Shown in pieces: positions 1 through 10,872 of a DNA stretch of 64,000 nucleotides. The DNA is taken from assembly GCA_021018995.1 (NCBI GenBank), contig CM037588.1, positions 92,664,765-92,728,764 of the forward strand, given 5' to 3'. How positions within the stretch are numbered: the first letter of the stretch is position 1; every line of letters begins with the position of its first letter. Source of the stretch: Chloranthus sessilifolius (taxonomy: Eukaryota > Streptophyta > Magnoliopsida > Chloranthales > Chloranthaceae). Position numbers and translations under genes: made by a program. The notes under the pieces were generated by a model that saw only the letters and a list, made by a program, of their open reading frames with translations, ran no database searches and was not told the DNA's origin.

Positions 1-1440
1 GACGAGTCGGGTGAGTGTGAATTCAGTGTACCTTCGTACACGGTGGCATATACAGTGATCCTATCACCCCGAGTTTTAATACGAGAGGATAAGATATGAG
101 ATATGATACGAGAATCGGGCGTTAGACTTTAGCTGTGGTAAGGTTTCTTTTATGGTCATGTGAAACTCAGAATATTGGCGTCCATGTACGGATGCAACAC
201 CTCTATGGTAGTATAAACTATCACACGAAGTACATTCAAGTTACTACGGAACCTTTTTCTTGGGAAGCGTGAATTATAAAGGTTGTCTCACTATAGTTTG
301 TCATAGGATTAAGTATAAGAGTATGATAAGATATGAGTATGAGATAAGATAAGTTATGATACGGGTACGATAATAAGACATCGCTGTGTAGGCCAGCAAA
401 AGATAAAGAACTTAAAGTCTGCATGCGTCTTGCCTCCTTGCGTAGCCATAGTAAGCAATAACGTCTTTCGAAAGACGGATCTCTGGGAGAGATTATGAGT
501 ATGAGTGCGTTATGAGTGAGTTTGGCCATTATGTCTCCCCATTGGCTGGGTGGTGGAGTATGAGTATGACACGAGGGCGTTATAATATGGTGGTATGATA
601 CTATGTTGACCCTCCCATAGTAGCTCGAGCAGCGACTCTGACACAGGTCGTTTAGGATTTCACTAGTATGTTAGTTACGCTCATGCGATGTACAGACGTA
701 TGTGCGAGAATGATAATAAGACATGATATAATATGTTATGAGATATGGTAAGGTACGTTAGGATACGAGTGTCTAGATCATAGTCTTGCATTTATGATAT
801 GATATGAGTTTTACGATATGCACGTGATTTTGTCTTCCTTTTGTTATCTGCTTTGAGATATTATGTTTATCACTCACCAGATGCACCTACAATGCACCTG
901 AGTAGTATGGGGTGGATCGGTGTATCCCATCGAGTTTACGTGATCGAGTAAACTCATCCCACGATAATCTAACGATTCATGGTGATTACGTTGGTGGAGT
1001 AGACGCTGGCCATCTAGATCTCGCCGACGCTGATTTCATTGATTCCGCGGGCGTTGAGTACCAGGAGCCTTTGGAGGCGGCACGCCGGATTATCGAGGAC
1101 TACTCGGTCTTGATCTTGTTTTGATCTTGGGATTCTTATCATTGTGGACTTGGTATTGAGTTTTATTGATATTAGTATTGCGAATTTTATAGTTTATTTT
1201 ATCGGATTTGTCTCCGACTTTCATTATCATTTTATTGGCGGATTATGATTTTATTACACTTATTCAGCATTTATGATTTCATTCATATTCCACCCTATTT
1301 GTTAGAATCTCACGGATTTTGTGGAACCATTATTGCGCGAGAACTCTGATTAGGTGTATGTCCGCTTAGCATATCCGGGATATGTGCGGGTCATAACTCG
1401 GAATTCTAGGCCCTCGGGATGGAACCGCCCTTCAAGCCCA
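1..1440 (+). other. Non-coding leader, probably the 3' part of a Ty3 LTR plus leader of element A
   Basis: No protein of a known family is visible; the short open frames here have no domain signature. The stretch ends just before the Gag start of element A. Its composition and order (AT-rich start, a GC-richer block around 860-1120, then T-rich sequence to about 1340) resemble the R-U5 side of chromovirus LTRs such as the one at 34680-34990. I find no match to the 3' LTR of A at 10873-11766, so the matching 5' LTR of A is probably outside the window, or this is a separate solo LTR. Low confidence. Confidence 0.3.
85..830. repeat. Degenerate ATGAGATATGATACGAG-type repeats
   Basis: Variants of a purine-rich word built from ATGAG, ATGATA and TACGAG recur at about 85-115, 310-385, 555-580, 700-770 and 795-825. 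Spacing is irregular and copies are diverged, so this is an old simple-sequence expansion rather than a clean tandem array. Confidence 0.5.
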
Positions 1441-1441
1441 T

Positions 1442-2049
1442 ATGGCTGAACACTACAATCAATTGCAACAACAGTTGCGTGATCAACAAGCCCGACATGA
1501 GGCTTTAGAAACCCGTGTTGAAGAGATAAATGAGTTCATCATTGAAAATCACAATAGAGTCAACACCAATGATCGTAGGAGGGAAGGTCCTCACCGACGT
1601 GAAGTCCAAACCGATAAGGACGACAAAGTCATGAAATCTGTTAAAATGGACTCCCTTACTTTTGACGGGAAAAGACAACCTAAAGTCTATCTTGAGTAGG
1701 TCGCCACATGGAAAATTACTTCGAGTGGTATGCCATGTCCGAGGAGCGTAAAGTCTGGTTTGCCAAGGTCAAACTTATGGGTCAAGCCAGACTTTACTGG
1801 ATGGGATTAGAGCGTCGTAGATAGTCCCAAGGTCTTCATCCCATTTCTACTTGGGGTGAAATGAAGATCCAACTGAACAAGAAATATGTTCCCTTTCATA
1901 TGATGAACATATTCTTGATCAGTGGCAGTCATTGCGCCTAGGGAATTCTTTAGTCACGGAGTACATCGATAAATTTGAAGACCTGATGACCCAGACCAAC
2001 GTGGATGAGCCGGAAAGAGTTACCCTATCCCAATTCCGAATGGACCTTT
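1442..2049 (+). pseudogene. Element A gag, first part
   Basis: The frame from 1442 encodes a glutamine-rich, probably coiled-coil N-terminus and stops at 1697-1699 (TAG, apparently from a Trp codon). A shift near 1708 continues into a retrotransposon-Gag core with residues such as MENYFEWYAMSEERKVWF and, further on, LMGQARLYW. More stops follow (after the LERRR residues, and near 1939). At 2050 the frame is cut by an inserted element and resumes at 3831. Capsid role is inferred from the family. Confidence 0.8.
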
Positions 2050-2598
2050 TGTCACGGGGTCACTCTTCCAGCAGTGTCTTCCCGTGCGGCAGCTAACGCC
2101 TGATGCGCTAAGTCAACCTATCTTTGATACCAATTGTCGCGGGGGCGTCCAGTCCTTTGACGCGCCATCAACCCGTGCGGTGCTTTGCTAACGCATGCAA
2201 CGAAGCCAACCAATCTCTTTCATCAGCTCTGATACCACCCGCTTAGAGGACGAGAACTCCCCCTCGCGGTTACCTCTGTTTCACGGCCTACCATCCGATG
2301 AATCGTGCCTCTTTCCACACGCCGGTTTGACATACCCCCATGGCATACGTCCTCTGCCCGTGGCACACAGTGTCAAGTCCCAACCATCACGTCCGTGACT
2401 CTCCGCATCATCTTCCCCTGCGACTGTGTCGCGTCCTCGCAGCGCGACCACGTCGCGAGGCCCTCTTGGCCCCATGTCTCGTGCCCTCCTGGCACCACAT
2501 GCCGTGCTGTCCCGGCACCAAGATATCGCGTGCTCTCTTGGCACCACATCGCGTGCCTCAGGCACCATGCTGCAAGCTGGAGTATTGACCTCGTCACA
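2050..2598 (-). repeat. TRIM-like element, 3' LTR (549 bp)
   Basis: Matches 2907-3830 at both ends. It lacks a block of about 370 bp that is present in the other copy at about 3178-3550, so one LTR has gained or lost that segment. Confidence 0.75.
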
Positions 2599-2891
2599 TC
2601 CTCCACAACTCCATAATGTCAACATCCTCGTTGACGCATTATCATAGTGAACTGACCCCGCCAACTCCTCCCATCCTGTTAGCATCTGATATCTAGCCCC
2701 GAGGTTTGGCACCTCCCCGCTAGTTCACACTAGCTCCCCAACATCACCCCTGCCGGGTCAATCTCGTTCCGCAGTCACAAGGCCCTCACCTGTTAACTAG
2801 CTCGGGGATGTCACGTGCCCTCTTGACACCACATCGCGTACCCCGCTGGCACCAATTAGCTCATTAGTATCATCCCTTCTGGATCGAACTT

Positions 2892-2904
2892 GACTCTGAT
2901 ACCA
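2892..2904 (-). other. TRIM-like element primer-binding site (tRNA-iMet)
   Basis: The minus strand reads TGGTATCAGAGTC two bases after the LTR end. TGGTATCAGAGC is the usual complement of the 3' end of plant initiator Met tRNA; 11 or 12 positions match. Confidence 0.75.
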
Positions 2905-2906
2905 AA

Positions 2907-3830
2907 TGTCACGGGGTCACTCTTCTAGCAGTGTCAGCCCGTGCAGCAACTAACGCCCGATGCGCTAAGTCAGCCTATCTCTGATACCAATTGTCGCCGG
3001 GGCGTCCTTTGACACACCATCAACCTGCGCAGTGCTTCGCTACCGCATGCAGCGAAGCCAATCAATCTCTTTCATCAGCTCTGATACCACCCGCTTATAG
3101 GACATGAACTCTCCCTCGTGGTTACCTCTGTTTCACGGCCTACCATCCGATGAATCGTGCCTCTTTCGACACTCCCGTTTGCACCAATGTGCCTCGTGCT
3201 AGCGTGCTCAATTGAGTCCCACGCAGCCTGCTTCTTGCGCGTTCCGAATTACTAGCACGTGTCCATACTTGGCCCACATGCTGTTGTGCTCAACTGAGTC
3301 CCATGCAGCTCTCGTGAAGTTGTCCAGCCGTATGCACCGCAACATATAGCTCGGGTCATACTTCAACCTCACCTTGGGTGCCACACGGCATCGCTGTGTC
3401 GACGTCCTAGGCCCACCCTTTCAGGCCTAGGAGACACTTGCGCCCCTTTGACAACGCAAGGCCTTGTGGGTGGAAGGCAACTCTCTAGCTCCTCTCCCAC
3501 ATAGATGGTCCAAACACCATCTATGGGTAAACAACCAAAGGACATCAGACACGCCGATTTGACATACCCCCATGGCATACGTCCTCTGCCAGTGGCACAC
3601 AGTGTCAAGTTCCAACCATCACGTCTGTGACTCCCCTCATCGTCTTCCCCTGCGACGGTGTCGTGTCCTCGCAGCGCGACCACGTCACGAGGCCCTCCTG
3701 GCCCCATGTCGCATGCCCTCCTGGCACCACATGCCGTGCTGTCCCGGCACCAGGATGTCTCGTGCCCTCTTGGCACCACATCGCGTGCCCAAGGCACCAT
3801 GCTGCAAGCTCGAGTATTGACCCCGTCACA
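2907..3830 (-). repeat. TRIM-like element, 5' LTR (924 bp)
   Basis: On the minus strand it begins TGTGACGGGGTCA and ends CCCCGTGACA directly before the primer-binding site. It contains the extra block relative to the partner LTR. Several internal spots read like an LTR end followed by a Met-tRNA primer site, suggesting composite history. Confidence 0.75.
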
Positions 3831-4166
3831 CTTCGCCTAGAACTTCAGAGGGAACTCATTCCATATCTTGTTACCGATCTAGATGAATGTTTCTCCAGAG
3901 TTGAGCAGTTAGAACGATATCTCAAGACCCCTCAAACCAAGCGTTTCGACACTAGTGGGTCCTATTATAGGTCTAACTTTCCTGAATCAAAACCCAATGT
4001 TAATACCATGTCTGCTAGGTTCAATCGAGTTACTACGCCATTAGCCAGAGTTGATAAGGGTAAAGGTTCAATGCTTGAAGGCCCCAGAGGTGGTGGTCAA
4101 AATAAGTGTTACAAGTGTCACGACATCGGAATTTTGCAGCACAATGTCCTCGAAACTTGTTTATAA
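3831..4166 (+). pseudogene. Element A gag, second part with degenerate zinc knuckle
   Basis: The frame resumes immediately after the TRIM-like insertion with RLELQRELIPYL-type Gag C-terminal sequence. At 4107-4160 lies a CCHC knuckle remnant: C-Y-K-C, then G in place, but the His-containing segment has drifted and the final Cys follows after extra spacing. This would bind genomic RNA in a functional Gag. Confidence 0.8.
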
Positions 4167-4264
4167 CCGAAGACACTGAAAATGAGCACGACGAGGGTAG
4201 AATAGAAATTTATGAGCCTGAGTAGTTCCCTAGTGCTGAAGAAGACTTTGTAGGAGAACGCACA

Positions 4265-4819
4265 ATGGCTTGCCTTAGGGAAATCTCCTACCCCGTTGAG
4301 GAGGATAATATCTCGCGGGCTCTTGTGGTTAGATGTGCTCTAGCTCAGTCAAAGGAAAGAGATGATTTGTGGTGGGATAACATCTTTTATACCATGGCCA
4401 AGTGTGGTGAGAAAGCCTGCCGAGTCATTGTTGATAGTGAAAGCTGTACCAATATTGTTTCTGAAAGTACAGTTTCTCGCTTAGGGCTTGCGCCCGTAGC
4501 TCACCCACGACTTTATAAGATTGCTTGGGTCAATTCATCATCCATCCTAGTTTCACGAAGGTGTCAGGTTCCTATACAATTTGGCTCATATAAGGACACC
4601 TTGTGGTGCGATGTTGTGCCTATAGATGTGGGGAATGTCATCCTAGGGAGGTCGTGGTTGTATGACATGGACGTTATACTGTTCGAAGATGGAATGTGTG
4701 TTCTATCACTCAACGAAAATAAAATAAAAATCAATCCTTTACCTCATAGAACACCCACAGTGAAAACAAACAAGGTAAGTGATAAAGGCCTAAGGCCGTT
4801 CACATCGTTAGCTCTCTAG
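4265..4819 (+). pseudogene. Element A aspartic protease domain
   Basis: A 184-residue open stretch contains the retroviral-type protease active-site region VIVDSESCTNIVS, in which the usual D-S/T-G triad reads D-S-E, so the glycine is lost and activity is unlikely. The later hydrophobic segment VGNVILGRSWLYDMDV corresponds to the conserved ILG motif. It lies between the knuckle and RT, as in Ty3 elements. Confidence 0.8.
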
Positions 4820-4927
4820 AGTTTGAATGAGGGGCTAAGACAGAGGACATCATCTATGTCCTTGTTACAGTTGAAATACCCAAAGAGTCAGACGTTGAGA
4901 TTTCGAAAGAGGTTGAATCGATAATGA

Positions 4928-5113
4928 ATGAGTTTCGGGATGTCTTTCCTAAAGACCTTCCAGATGGATGAGTTACCACCTCTACGGGACATCCAACACG
5001 CCATTGATCTGGTCCCCGGATCTACTCTACCTAACTTGTCCCACTATCGCATGAATCCATCTGAACACTCGGAGCTAAAAAGGCAAGTTGATGAACTTCA
5101 CCAGCATGATTGT
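4928..5113 (+). pseudogene. Element A reverse transcriptase, N-terminal part
   Basis: Encodes the segment before the RT fingers ([18 protein letters not shown], then [18 protein letters not shown]), typical of plant chromoviruses. The reading is broken at 5114 by a MITE and resumes at 5777. Confidence 0.8.
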
Positions 5114-5776
5114 CAAGGCCACGCTATAGCCTCGCCATAGCCTCACCATGACGAATGGCTATGGTTAACGCCTTATACAACCAAATAGCTATGATGGCTA
5201 AATAGCTATGTCATAGCGTCGCCATGGCGGAATAGCATTATAACGTCGCTATACACGCTATTTTTTTTTTTGGATAATAACGTATAATACTTATGAGTTA
5301 TAATATTTAAGTTACAAAACTTACAAGTTACAAAATCCTCGACTTTCTCTCTCTCTCTCTCTCTCTCTTTACAACTACCAACACCAGCATCGACGAAATG
5401 TCAGCATCAGTGACACTACTTTATGTGTACTTAATATTTTATATTTCTTAATATTCTATATTTATTGATATTTCATATTTATTTATACTTACCATGTTAC
5501 AATTATTGATATTCCATATTTGATTTATATTTACTGATATTTGTTTATGCCTAGAACATGAAATCCTCAATATTAGAATTACAGTATGACGCTTTAGCAG
5601 TTGAACTTTTTTCTTCCTAAATAAAAAATAAAAAAGGAATACTATTAATTAATAGATAAAATAAAAAATAAAAATAATTAAAATAATAAATAGCCTCGCC
5701 ATGGCTTCACTATGGCCACGCCATGGCGTAGCGAGCCTCTTCGCCATGACCTCGCTACATCACCTTAACTACCTTG
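5114..5776. mobile_element. MITE-like insertion with CAAGG...CTTG ends
   Basis: RT coding sequence breaks off before 5114 and resumes after 5776. The insert starts CAAGGCCACG and ends ACTACCTTG, a short terminal inverted repeat as in hAT-type elements. Both subterminal regions are rich in GCCATGGC/CTATAGC words in inverted arrangement. The middle is AT-rich with a CT run at 5343-5368. No coding region. No clear 8-bp target duplication (ATGATTGT versus TGGGTTCA), so class is tentative. Confidence 0.6.
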
Positions 5777-5872
5777 TGGGTTCATAAAGGAAAGTATGAG
5801 TCCATGTGTCGTGTTAGCATTGCACATACCCGAGAAAGATGGAACTTGGAGGATGTGTGTTTATAGCCGCGT
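5777..5872 (+). pseudogene. Element A reverse transcriptase, second part
   Basis: Short RT segment (GFIKES, then the [12 protein letters not shown] region) between the MITE and the LINE. Its last 17 bases are the left copy of the LINE target duplication, and RT continues after the right copy at 7367. Confidence 0.75.
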
Positions 5873-7349
5873 AAATTCCCCATCAAGTACTTGGGCCTGC
5901 CCCCCAGGCTGAGGAAAACATCATTAAGGGCTTGGGATCCAGTTATTCATAGGTTTGATCAACAATTGACGTCGTGGAAAGGGAAACTCCTAAGCAGTGG
6001 GGGTTGTCTTCAGCTGGTGAAATTTTTCCTCAAGCCTGCCAATTTTCTTCATGTCGATGTTCATTTGCCCGACCGGGGTAATCAAGCGGCTCTAGCAGAT
6101 CCAAAGAAACTTTCTTTGGGAGGGGTCCGGCTTAAATAAACGTCATCATCTGGTAAATTGGGACACATGCCAGCTTCACATAAGTTGTGGCGGTCTTGGT
6201 ATTCGAAGTCTGAGGTGCACCAACATCGCACTGCTAGGGAAATGGTTCTAGTGTGCTGGATTGAGCGGCGATGTTGATTGAAAAGTATGGGCAGTCAAGT
6301 GGAAATTGGGGCATCAATACCACGGTTCATAGAGGCACATCGACATGGTGGAAAGGTATTTGTGGTATATGGTCTCTTTATGCTGAATGGATCCGTTTCA
6401 GTTGGGACTCCGGGACTTGGATTCGGTTTTGGGAGGATGCATGGGCGGAGTGTCACCAGCTCAAAGGGATGTTCGTGGAAATTTTCGTGATCTCTACTAA
6501 TCAGCCGGGGATGATTAATGAGTTTGTCTCCAGCAACTTAGGGGGAAGGACATGGGATGTCATCACTTGTAGATTATTGAGTGGAGGAGAGATGATCGCT
6601 TTTACTAGACTGCTGGCCTTGATATATGGAACACTCTCTAATACTCAAGGTCAAGATATAAGGGTTTGGGCTCCCAGCAAAGATGGTTGTTTTAGTTTTA
6701 AAACGTACTATCGAATGCGCACAAGTCGCCCGCTCACTAGATTTCAAGGTGCGAGATTATGGAAGGATCGCATCCCCCCCAAAGTCAGATTCTTTGCGTG
6801 GATCCTGCTCAAAGGGAAAATCCTAACAATAGATCAACTAATTCGGTGGGGAAAAGATATGACCAATCAATGTGTTATGTGCCTTCACGAGGAAGAGACT
6901 ATGGCTCACCTTCTCCTTCACCGTCAGGTGGCCCACAAGTTCTGGAGTGTTATCCTTAATTCCTTTGACATGTATCGGGCCACCCCGGCTACGACAAATC
7001 AGTAGTTTCTGACATGGTATTCTATCAGGCTTAAGGGGCAGCTTAAGGAATACTGGCAGTCGGTGTTCTATGTTGTAGTTGGAGCATATGGCTCGAGAGA
7101 AATGGGCGGATCTTTGAGAAGAAATGCTGGCTGGTAGGGATGATCATCAAGACGGTCAAGAATTTCATGAGGTTCTGGGTCACAAGCAGTGCGGTTTGTG
7201 TAAGGGAAGATACGCCTGTCTGGGAACCGGGTTAAGTGAGGAGAGCAGAGTTGTGTCTGTGGCTGCTCCAGTTTGCTCGAGTCCTTGTATTGGTCTTTCA
7301 GCGCCTTGCTGGTCTTCAATATATTGCTTATTACCGATAAAAAAAAAAT
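5873..7349 (+). mobile_element. 5'-truncated plant LINE (non-LTR retrotransposon)
   Basis: A 17-bp target duplication, TGTGTTTATAGCCGCGT, lies at 5856-5872 and again at 7350-7366, with an A-rich tail just before the right copy. The body encodes the C-terminal part of a plant L1-type ORF2. RT of element A reads on across the two duplication copies. A 5' truncation, poly(A) tail and long TSD are the standard products of target-primed reverse transcription. Confidence 0.92.
5876..7005 (+). pseudogene. LINE ORF2 C-terminal fragment (RT thumb and zf-RVT)
   Basis: The first part (5876-6139) has the KYLGLPP region and LTSWKGKLLS of plant LINE RTs. A shift leads to a 244-residue frame from 6271. It holds the linker domain (WWKGI, W-S-L-Y segment, FSWDSGTWIRFWEDAW) and a zf-RVT domain (LWKDRIPPKVRFFAW, then C-V-M-C, E-E-E-T, H-L-L-L-H). 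The catalytic RT core is absent because of 5' truncation. Confidence 0.85.
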
Positions 7350-7366
7350 TGTGTTTATAGCCGCGT

Positions 7367-8140
7367 TATTAATAAGATCATGGTCAAGTATTGGTTCCCT
7401 ATACCGAGAGTGGACGATATGTTGGACATGATAGTCAGTGCCACTATATTTTCGAAGATCGATTTGAAGAGTGGGTACCATCAAATCTGAGTTCGTCTCG
7501 AGTACGAATGGAAAACTGCTTTTAAAACCAAGGATAGTTTATATGAGTAGTTTGTCATGCCTTTTGGGCTCTCAAATGCCCCTTATGCGTATTATGACAC
7601 CAGTGTTGAGGCCTTTCATATGCAAGTTCCTTGTTTATTTCGATGACATCCTTATCTATAGCCACAACAAGGAACAACACTTAAGCCACTTCAGGCTAGT
7701 TTGCATGACTCTCAGAGGAGAGAAGTTATACTCGAACCTGAAGAAGTGCACTTTCATGTAACAATGCGTTGTCTTCTTAGGGTTCGTTGTTACCTTTGAA
7801 GGAATGATTGTAGACCCGGAAAAGGTTAAAGCTGTCATGGGATGACCTGTACCTCGAAACATTCATGAAGTCCGTAGCTTCCATGGGTTAGCCACTTTCT
7901 ACAGGTGGTTCTGTAATTTCAGTACGGTAACTTCCCTTATCACCGATTGCATAAAAAGGGGGAGTTTAAATGGACACCTACTGCAGCGAAAGCCTTTGAG
8001 GAGATTAAGTCCCAAATGATTGAAGCTCCTGTCATGCGCCTTCCGTACTTTTCTTAGGTCTTTGAGGTAGTGTGTGACGTGTCCGGTGTGGTATTGGAGG
8101 AGTGTTGAGCCAAGAGGGCCATCCGATGACATATTTCAGT
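7367..8140 (+). pseudogene. Element A reverse transcriptase, catalytic part
   Basis: Continues after the LINE with [16 protein letters not shown], the motif A region [21 protein letters not shown] and the catalytic box VYFDDILIYS at about 7634-7663. Several stops and shifts interrupt it (for example after YHQI and after the KKCTFM segment). The thumb-to-RNase H linker with an FLGFVVT-like segment follows. Confidence 0.85.
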
Positions 8141-8628
8141 GAAAGCTAAATGAGGCTAGATAGAAGTACTCTACCTACAACAAATAATTCTATGCTGTAG
8201 TGCAATCTCTTAAATATTGGAAACACTATTTGCTACCACATGAATTTGTCTTGTTTTCTGATCATGAAGCCCTTAGATTTTTAAGTTCCCAAAAGAAGTT
8301 AAACCTGCGACATGCGAAATGGGTTGAGCAACTTCAAGGGTTCACCTTTGTGCTGAAAGATAGGGTTGGTGTAGAGAATCGAGCTGCTGACGCGCTTAGC
8401 CGTACAGTGGTGACGTTGCACTCATTAAGTGTTGAGGTGATCGGATTCGATCGTCTCGTGGATGATTATCCCACATGTCCGGATTTTGGCGAAGAGTACA
8501 CCTCACTTATGAGTGGACAATCTGTGAGAGAGAGTAAGTATACCCTACAAGATGTGTACCTGTTTCTAAAACACCGCTTGTGTATTCCCCGCATTTCTTT
8601 ACGAGACTTCTTGTTTGGGAAATGCTAG
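8141..8628 (+). pseudogene. Element A RNase H domain
   Basis: Recognisable by SLKYWKHYLLPHEFVLFSDH (catalytic Asp of the DH motif) and the closing RAADALSR motif, which is characteristic of Ty3 RNase H. A stop precedes it near 8170, and the frame runs on into the linker before integrase. Confidence 0.85.
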
Positions 8629-9577
8629 AGGGGTTGCTGGCCACTTTGGTGGCAACAAAACTGTTGCATTAGTTGGAGACCGATTCTATTGGCCTAATCT
8701 CACCCGAGCTGTTGCCAAGATCTTTAACCAGTGTCGTGTTTGCCAACTGGCAAAGTAAAAGAGGCAAAACACCATATTATACACACCTTTACTGGTGCCA
8801 CACACACCGTGGCAAGACCTGTCTATGGACTTTGTGTTAGGCCTCCTCAAAACCCTCCGAAAGCACGACTTGGTGTTCGTCGTTGTGGACCGTTTCTCGA
8901 AAATGACCCACTTCATCGTGTCTTCGAAAACCTCTGATGCAAGTAACATTGCCACACTTTTTATTAATGAGGTTGCTTGTTTACACGGTTTGCCTAAGAC
9001 TATAGTGCTTGATCATGATGTCAAATTTGTTAGTTACTTTTGAAATGAGGATTCGGCTTTAGTTTTCATCTGCATATCACCCCCAAACAGATGGACAAAC
9101 CGAGGTTGTAAATAGGAGTCTAGGTAACTTGTTACGGTGTCTAGTAGGTGAGCACATTAGGAGTTGGGTTTCCATTTTACTTATACCGGAGTTTACATAT
9201 AATAATTCGGTTAATAGAACCATAGGTATGAGTCCATTTCAAATCGTGTATGGGTATAAACCTAGGATGCCCGTAGACCTCATCCCAATGTCATTTCATC
9301 AAAGGTCATCTGAGTCTGCATCTACATTTGTACACGCATTCATGAATTGCATGCTGAGATTAATAGAAGAATTAATGTGAACAATGAAAAATACAAGATT
9401 TCTGCAGATTCTCATAGAAGATTCAAAGAGTCTCAAGAGGATGATTTGGTGATGGTTCGGAATAGACCTGAGCGATTCCCTCAAGGAATTGCAAAGAAGT
9501 TACAAGCTCGTGGTGTTGGATTCTATAGGATTTTGAAGCGTGCTGGTTCTAATGCTTACATCCTAGATTTACCATAA
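8629..9577 (+). pseudogene. Element A integrase
   Basis: The HHCC zinc-binding region (GHFGGNKT, then C-R-V-C) is followed by the catalytic core: the first Asp in LSMDFVLGL, a second in the LDHDVKF region, and Glu in QTDGQTEVVNR. The C-terminal region includes FTYNNSVNRTIGMSPF and VYGYKPRMP. Shifts occur near 8755, 9043 and 9377. This would join the cDNA to host DNA. Confidence 0.85.
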
Positions 9578-9703
9578 GAATTGGGGATTAGCACGATTTT
9601 CAATGTGGAGGACCTTGTTCCGTTGCATGGCCACTCAACCATCCTAGCCAACCCATTTAAGCCTTCTACATCCGATGCCACCATTATTCCCCTACTCACA
9701 TAA
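9578..9703 (+). pseudogene. Element A integrase tail before the solo LTR
   Basis: Encodes the FNVEDLVPLHGHST region that is shared almost word for word with the tail of element B (minus strand, 15556-15700). A solo LTR cuts it at 9704. Confidence 0.75.
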
Positions 9704-10627
9704 TGCGGGACGATAACCCTAAAATGCATGATTATGATTTTATGCGATTTTGCCGAAATTAAATAAAATTAAATCAAGCTTAATCTTAAAACTATCTTAA
9801 ATACCTTAGAATTCAGAGAATTCAGGTTGGTAGATCACGCGAGATCCAGTTATGGTCTAGTCCGATGCGCAAGTACTATTAGATTTGAGGCGAGATCGGC
9901 CTAGAGATAGAACTCTAGCTTTTTCCAGGCTTGGGCGTTCGTTTTCGATTCGACGTAGATTCGCAGGCTCTAACTAGGGCTTTGGAAATAGGTGTATGGT
10001 TTTGTTATGGGCTTATGGTTTGATTTATGGCTTAGAAAAGGATTTTGGACTCTGTTTGATTTGGGATTAAGAAGGGGATTTATGGTTTTTAGTGATCAAG
10101 AAATCAATAGGTTAAGATGTAGGAAAAACAAGCAGGGATCAATAAGGCAAAAGATTCAAAGAAGACAGCGATAGATAATAGAGAAAATAACAATGACTTT
10201 TGGGAATCACTCCCTTGGCCTCACACCAAACCCATCTCAGGCAAAGAATATTCAAGCATAAAAGCATTCAAAATATTAAATCAACTAATTAAAAAGTCAT
10301 TACAAGCCTCAATATATAGGCCACCAATAATTAAATTCGAAATAAAGAGTCCTAATAGTAATAAAACACTAAAAAGGAAAATTTTCGAAACAAAAACTCA
10401 AAATTAGAAGTCTCGTCACGATGTCCACGGATGTCCGTGACCTACGGACAGTGAGGGGGCAAAATCACGGACGTCAGTCATTGTTTCACGGATGTCCGTC
10501 ATTGTTCATCACGAACGTCCGTCACTGTTCACCGTGAACAGTAGTTTTTTTTTTGTTTTTTTTCTTCTGAAGTTGAAATTTTATTGCTGTTCAACTTCAA
10601 TGCTCTCGATCTTGACGTTCCTCGTCA
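9704..10627 (-). mobile_element. Solo LTR (924 bp) in the C-terminus of element A
   Basis: Compared with element B, sequence between the integrase tail and chromodomain of A is interrupted here. The insert begins TGCGGGACGA and ends CCTCGTCA, with LTR-like TG...CA ends, and shares order and words (for example the GGCCTCACACCAAAC box near 10218) with the minus-oriented LTR of B. Flanks CATAA and CCAAG are only a weak target duplication. No coding sequence. Confidence 0.6.
10414..10540. repeat. Array of ACGGAYGTCCGT palindromes
   Basis: Copies or close variants of a 12-bp palindrome (ACGGATGTCCGT, ACGGACGTC, ACGAACGTCCGT) recur every 30-40 bp inside the solo LTR, followed by a T-rich run. Confidence 0.75.
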
Positions 10628-10872
10628 CCAAGCCATTACCTCCACCTATTCGTCAATCTCGTGAGATCATTGAAGGTGTTTTGGAAGATCAGATTGTGTC
10701 CACCAACCAAGGGGGATTCCAGAAGTACTTGGTCAAGTGAAAGAACAGAGCCGATTCAGAGAATACGTGGATTACAAGGGAAGAGTTTCAACAGATTGAT
10801 CCAGATGTCCTCGATCTCTATCACAGTCACTATTCATCGAGGATGAATCCTTCTAACCCGGGGAGGCCTGAA
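10628..10872 (+). pseudogene. Element A C-terminal chromodomain
   Basis: Encodes REIIEGVLEDQIVST, then YLVKWKNR, ENTWITREEF and DPDVLDLYHSHY. The aromatic cage pattern (Y..KWK...W) and terminal helix match chromodomains of chromoviral integrases, which target chromatin. The adjoining DNA jumps straight into the LTR palindrome array, so the polypurine tract and LTR start seem deleted. Confidence 0.8.

Larger units (their letters stand above)
2050..3830 (-). mobile_element. TRIM-like miniature LTR retrotransposon inside gag of element A
   Basis: Two direct repeats (2050-2598 and 2907-3830) flank a 308-bp internal segment. The outer ends are inverted: the left reads TGTCACGGGGTCA and the right ends GACCCCGTCACA. 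On the minus strand a primer-binding site matching initiator Met tRNA follows the right-hand LTR, and a purine-rich GTGGAGGA precedes the left-hand LTR. No coding capacity is seen. Gag sequence resumes directly after it. Target duplication is imperfect (CTTT before, CTTC after). The short internal region is the hallmark of terminal-repeat retrotransposons in miniature. Confidence 0.8.

Noticed and set aside
236-529. 97-residue minus-strand ORF
   Set aside because: Low-complexity frame produced by the ATGAGATA-type repeats; no domain.
912-1124. 70-residue ORF as a host gene
   Set aside because: No family resemblance, and the context is retroelement leader or LTR.
2195-3820. Overlapping open frames on both strands in the GC-rich insert
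   Set aside because: They are multiple, overlapping, lack domains, and lie in LTRs of a TRIM-like element.
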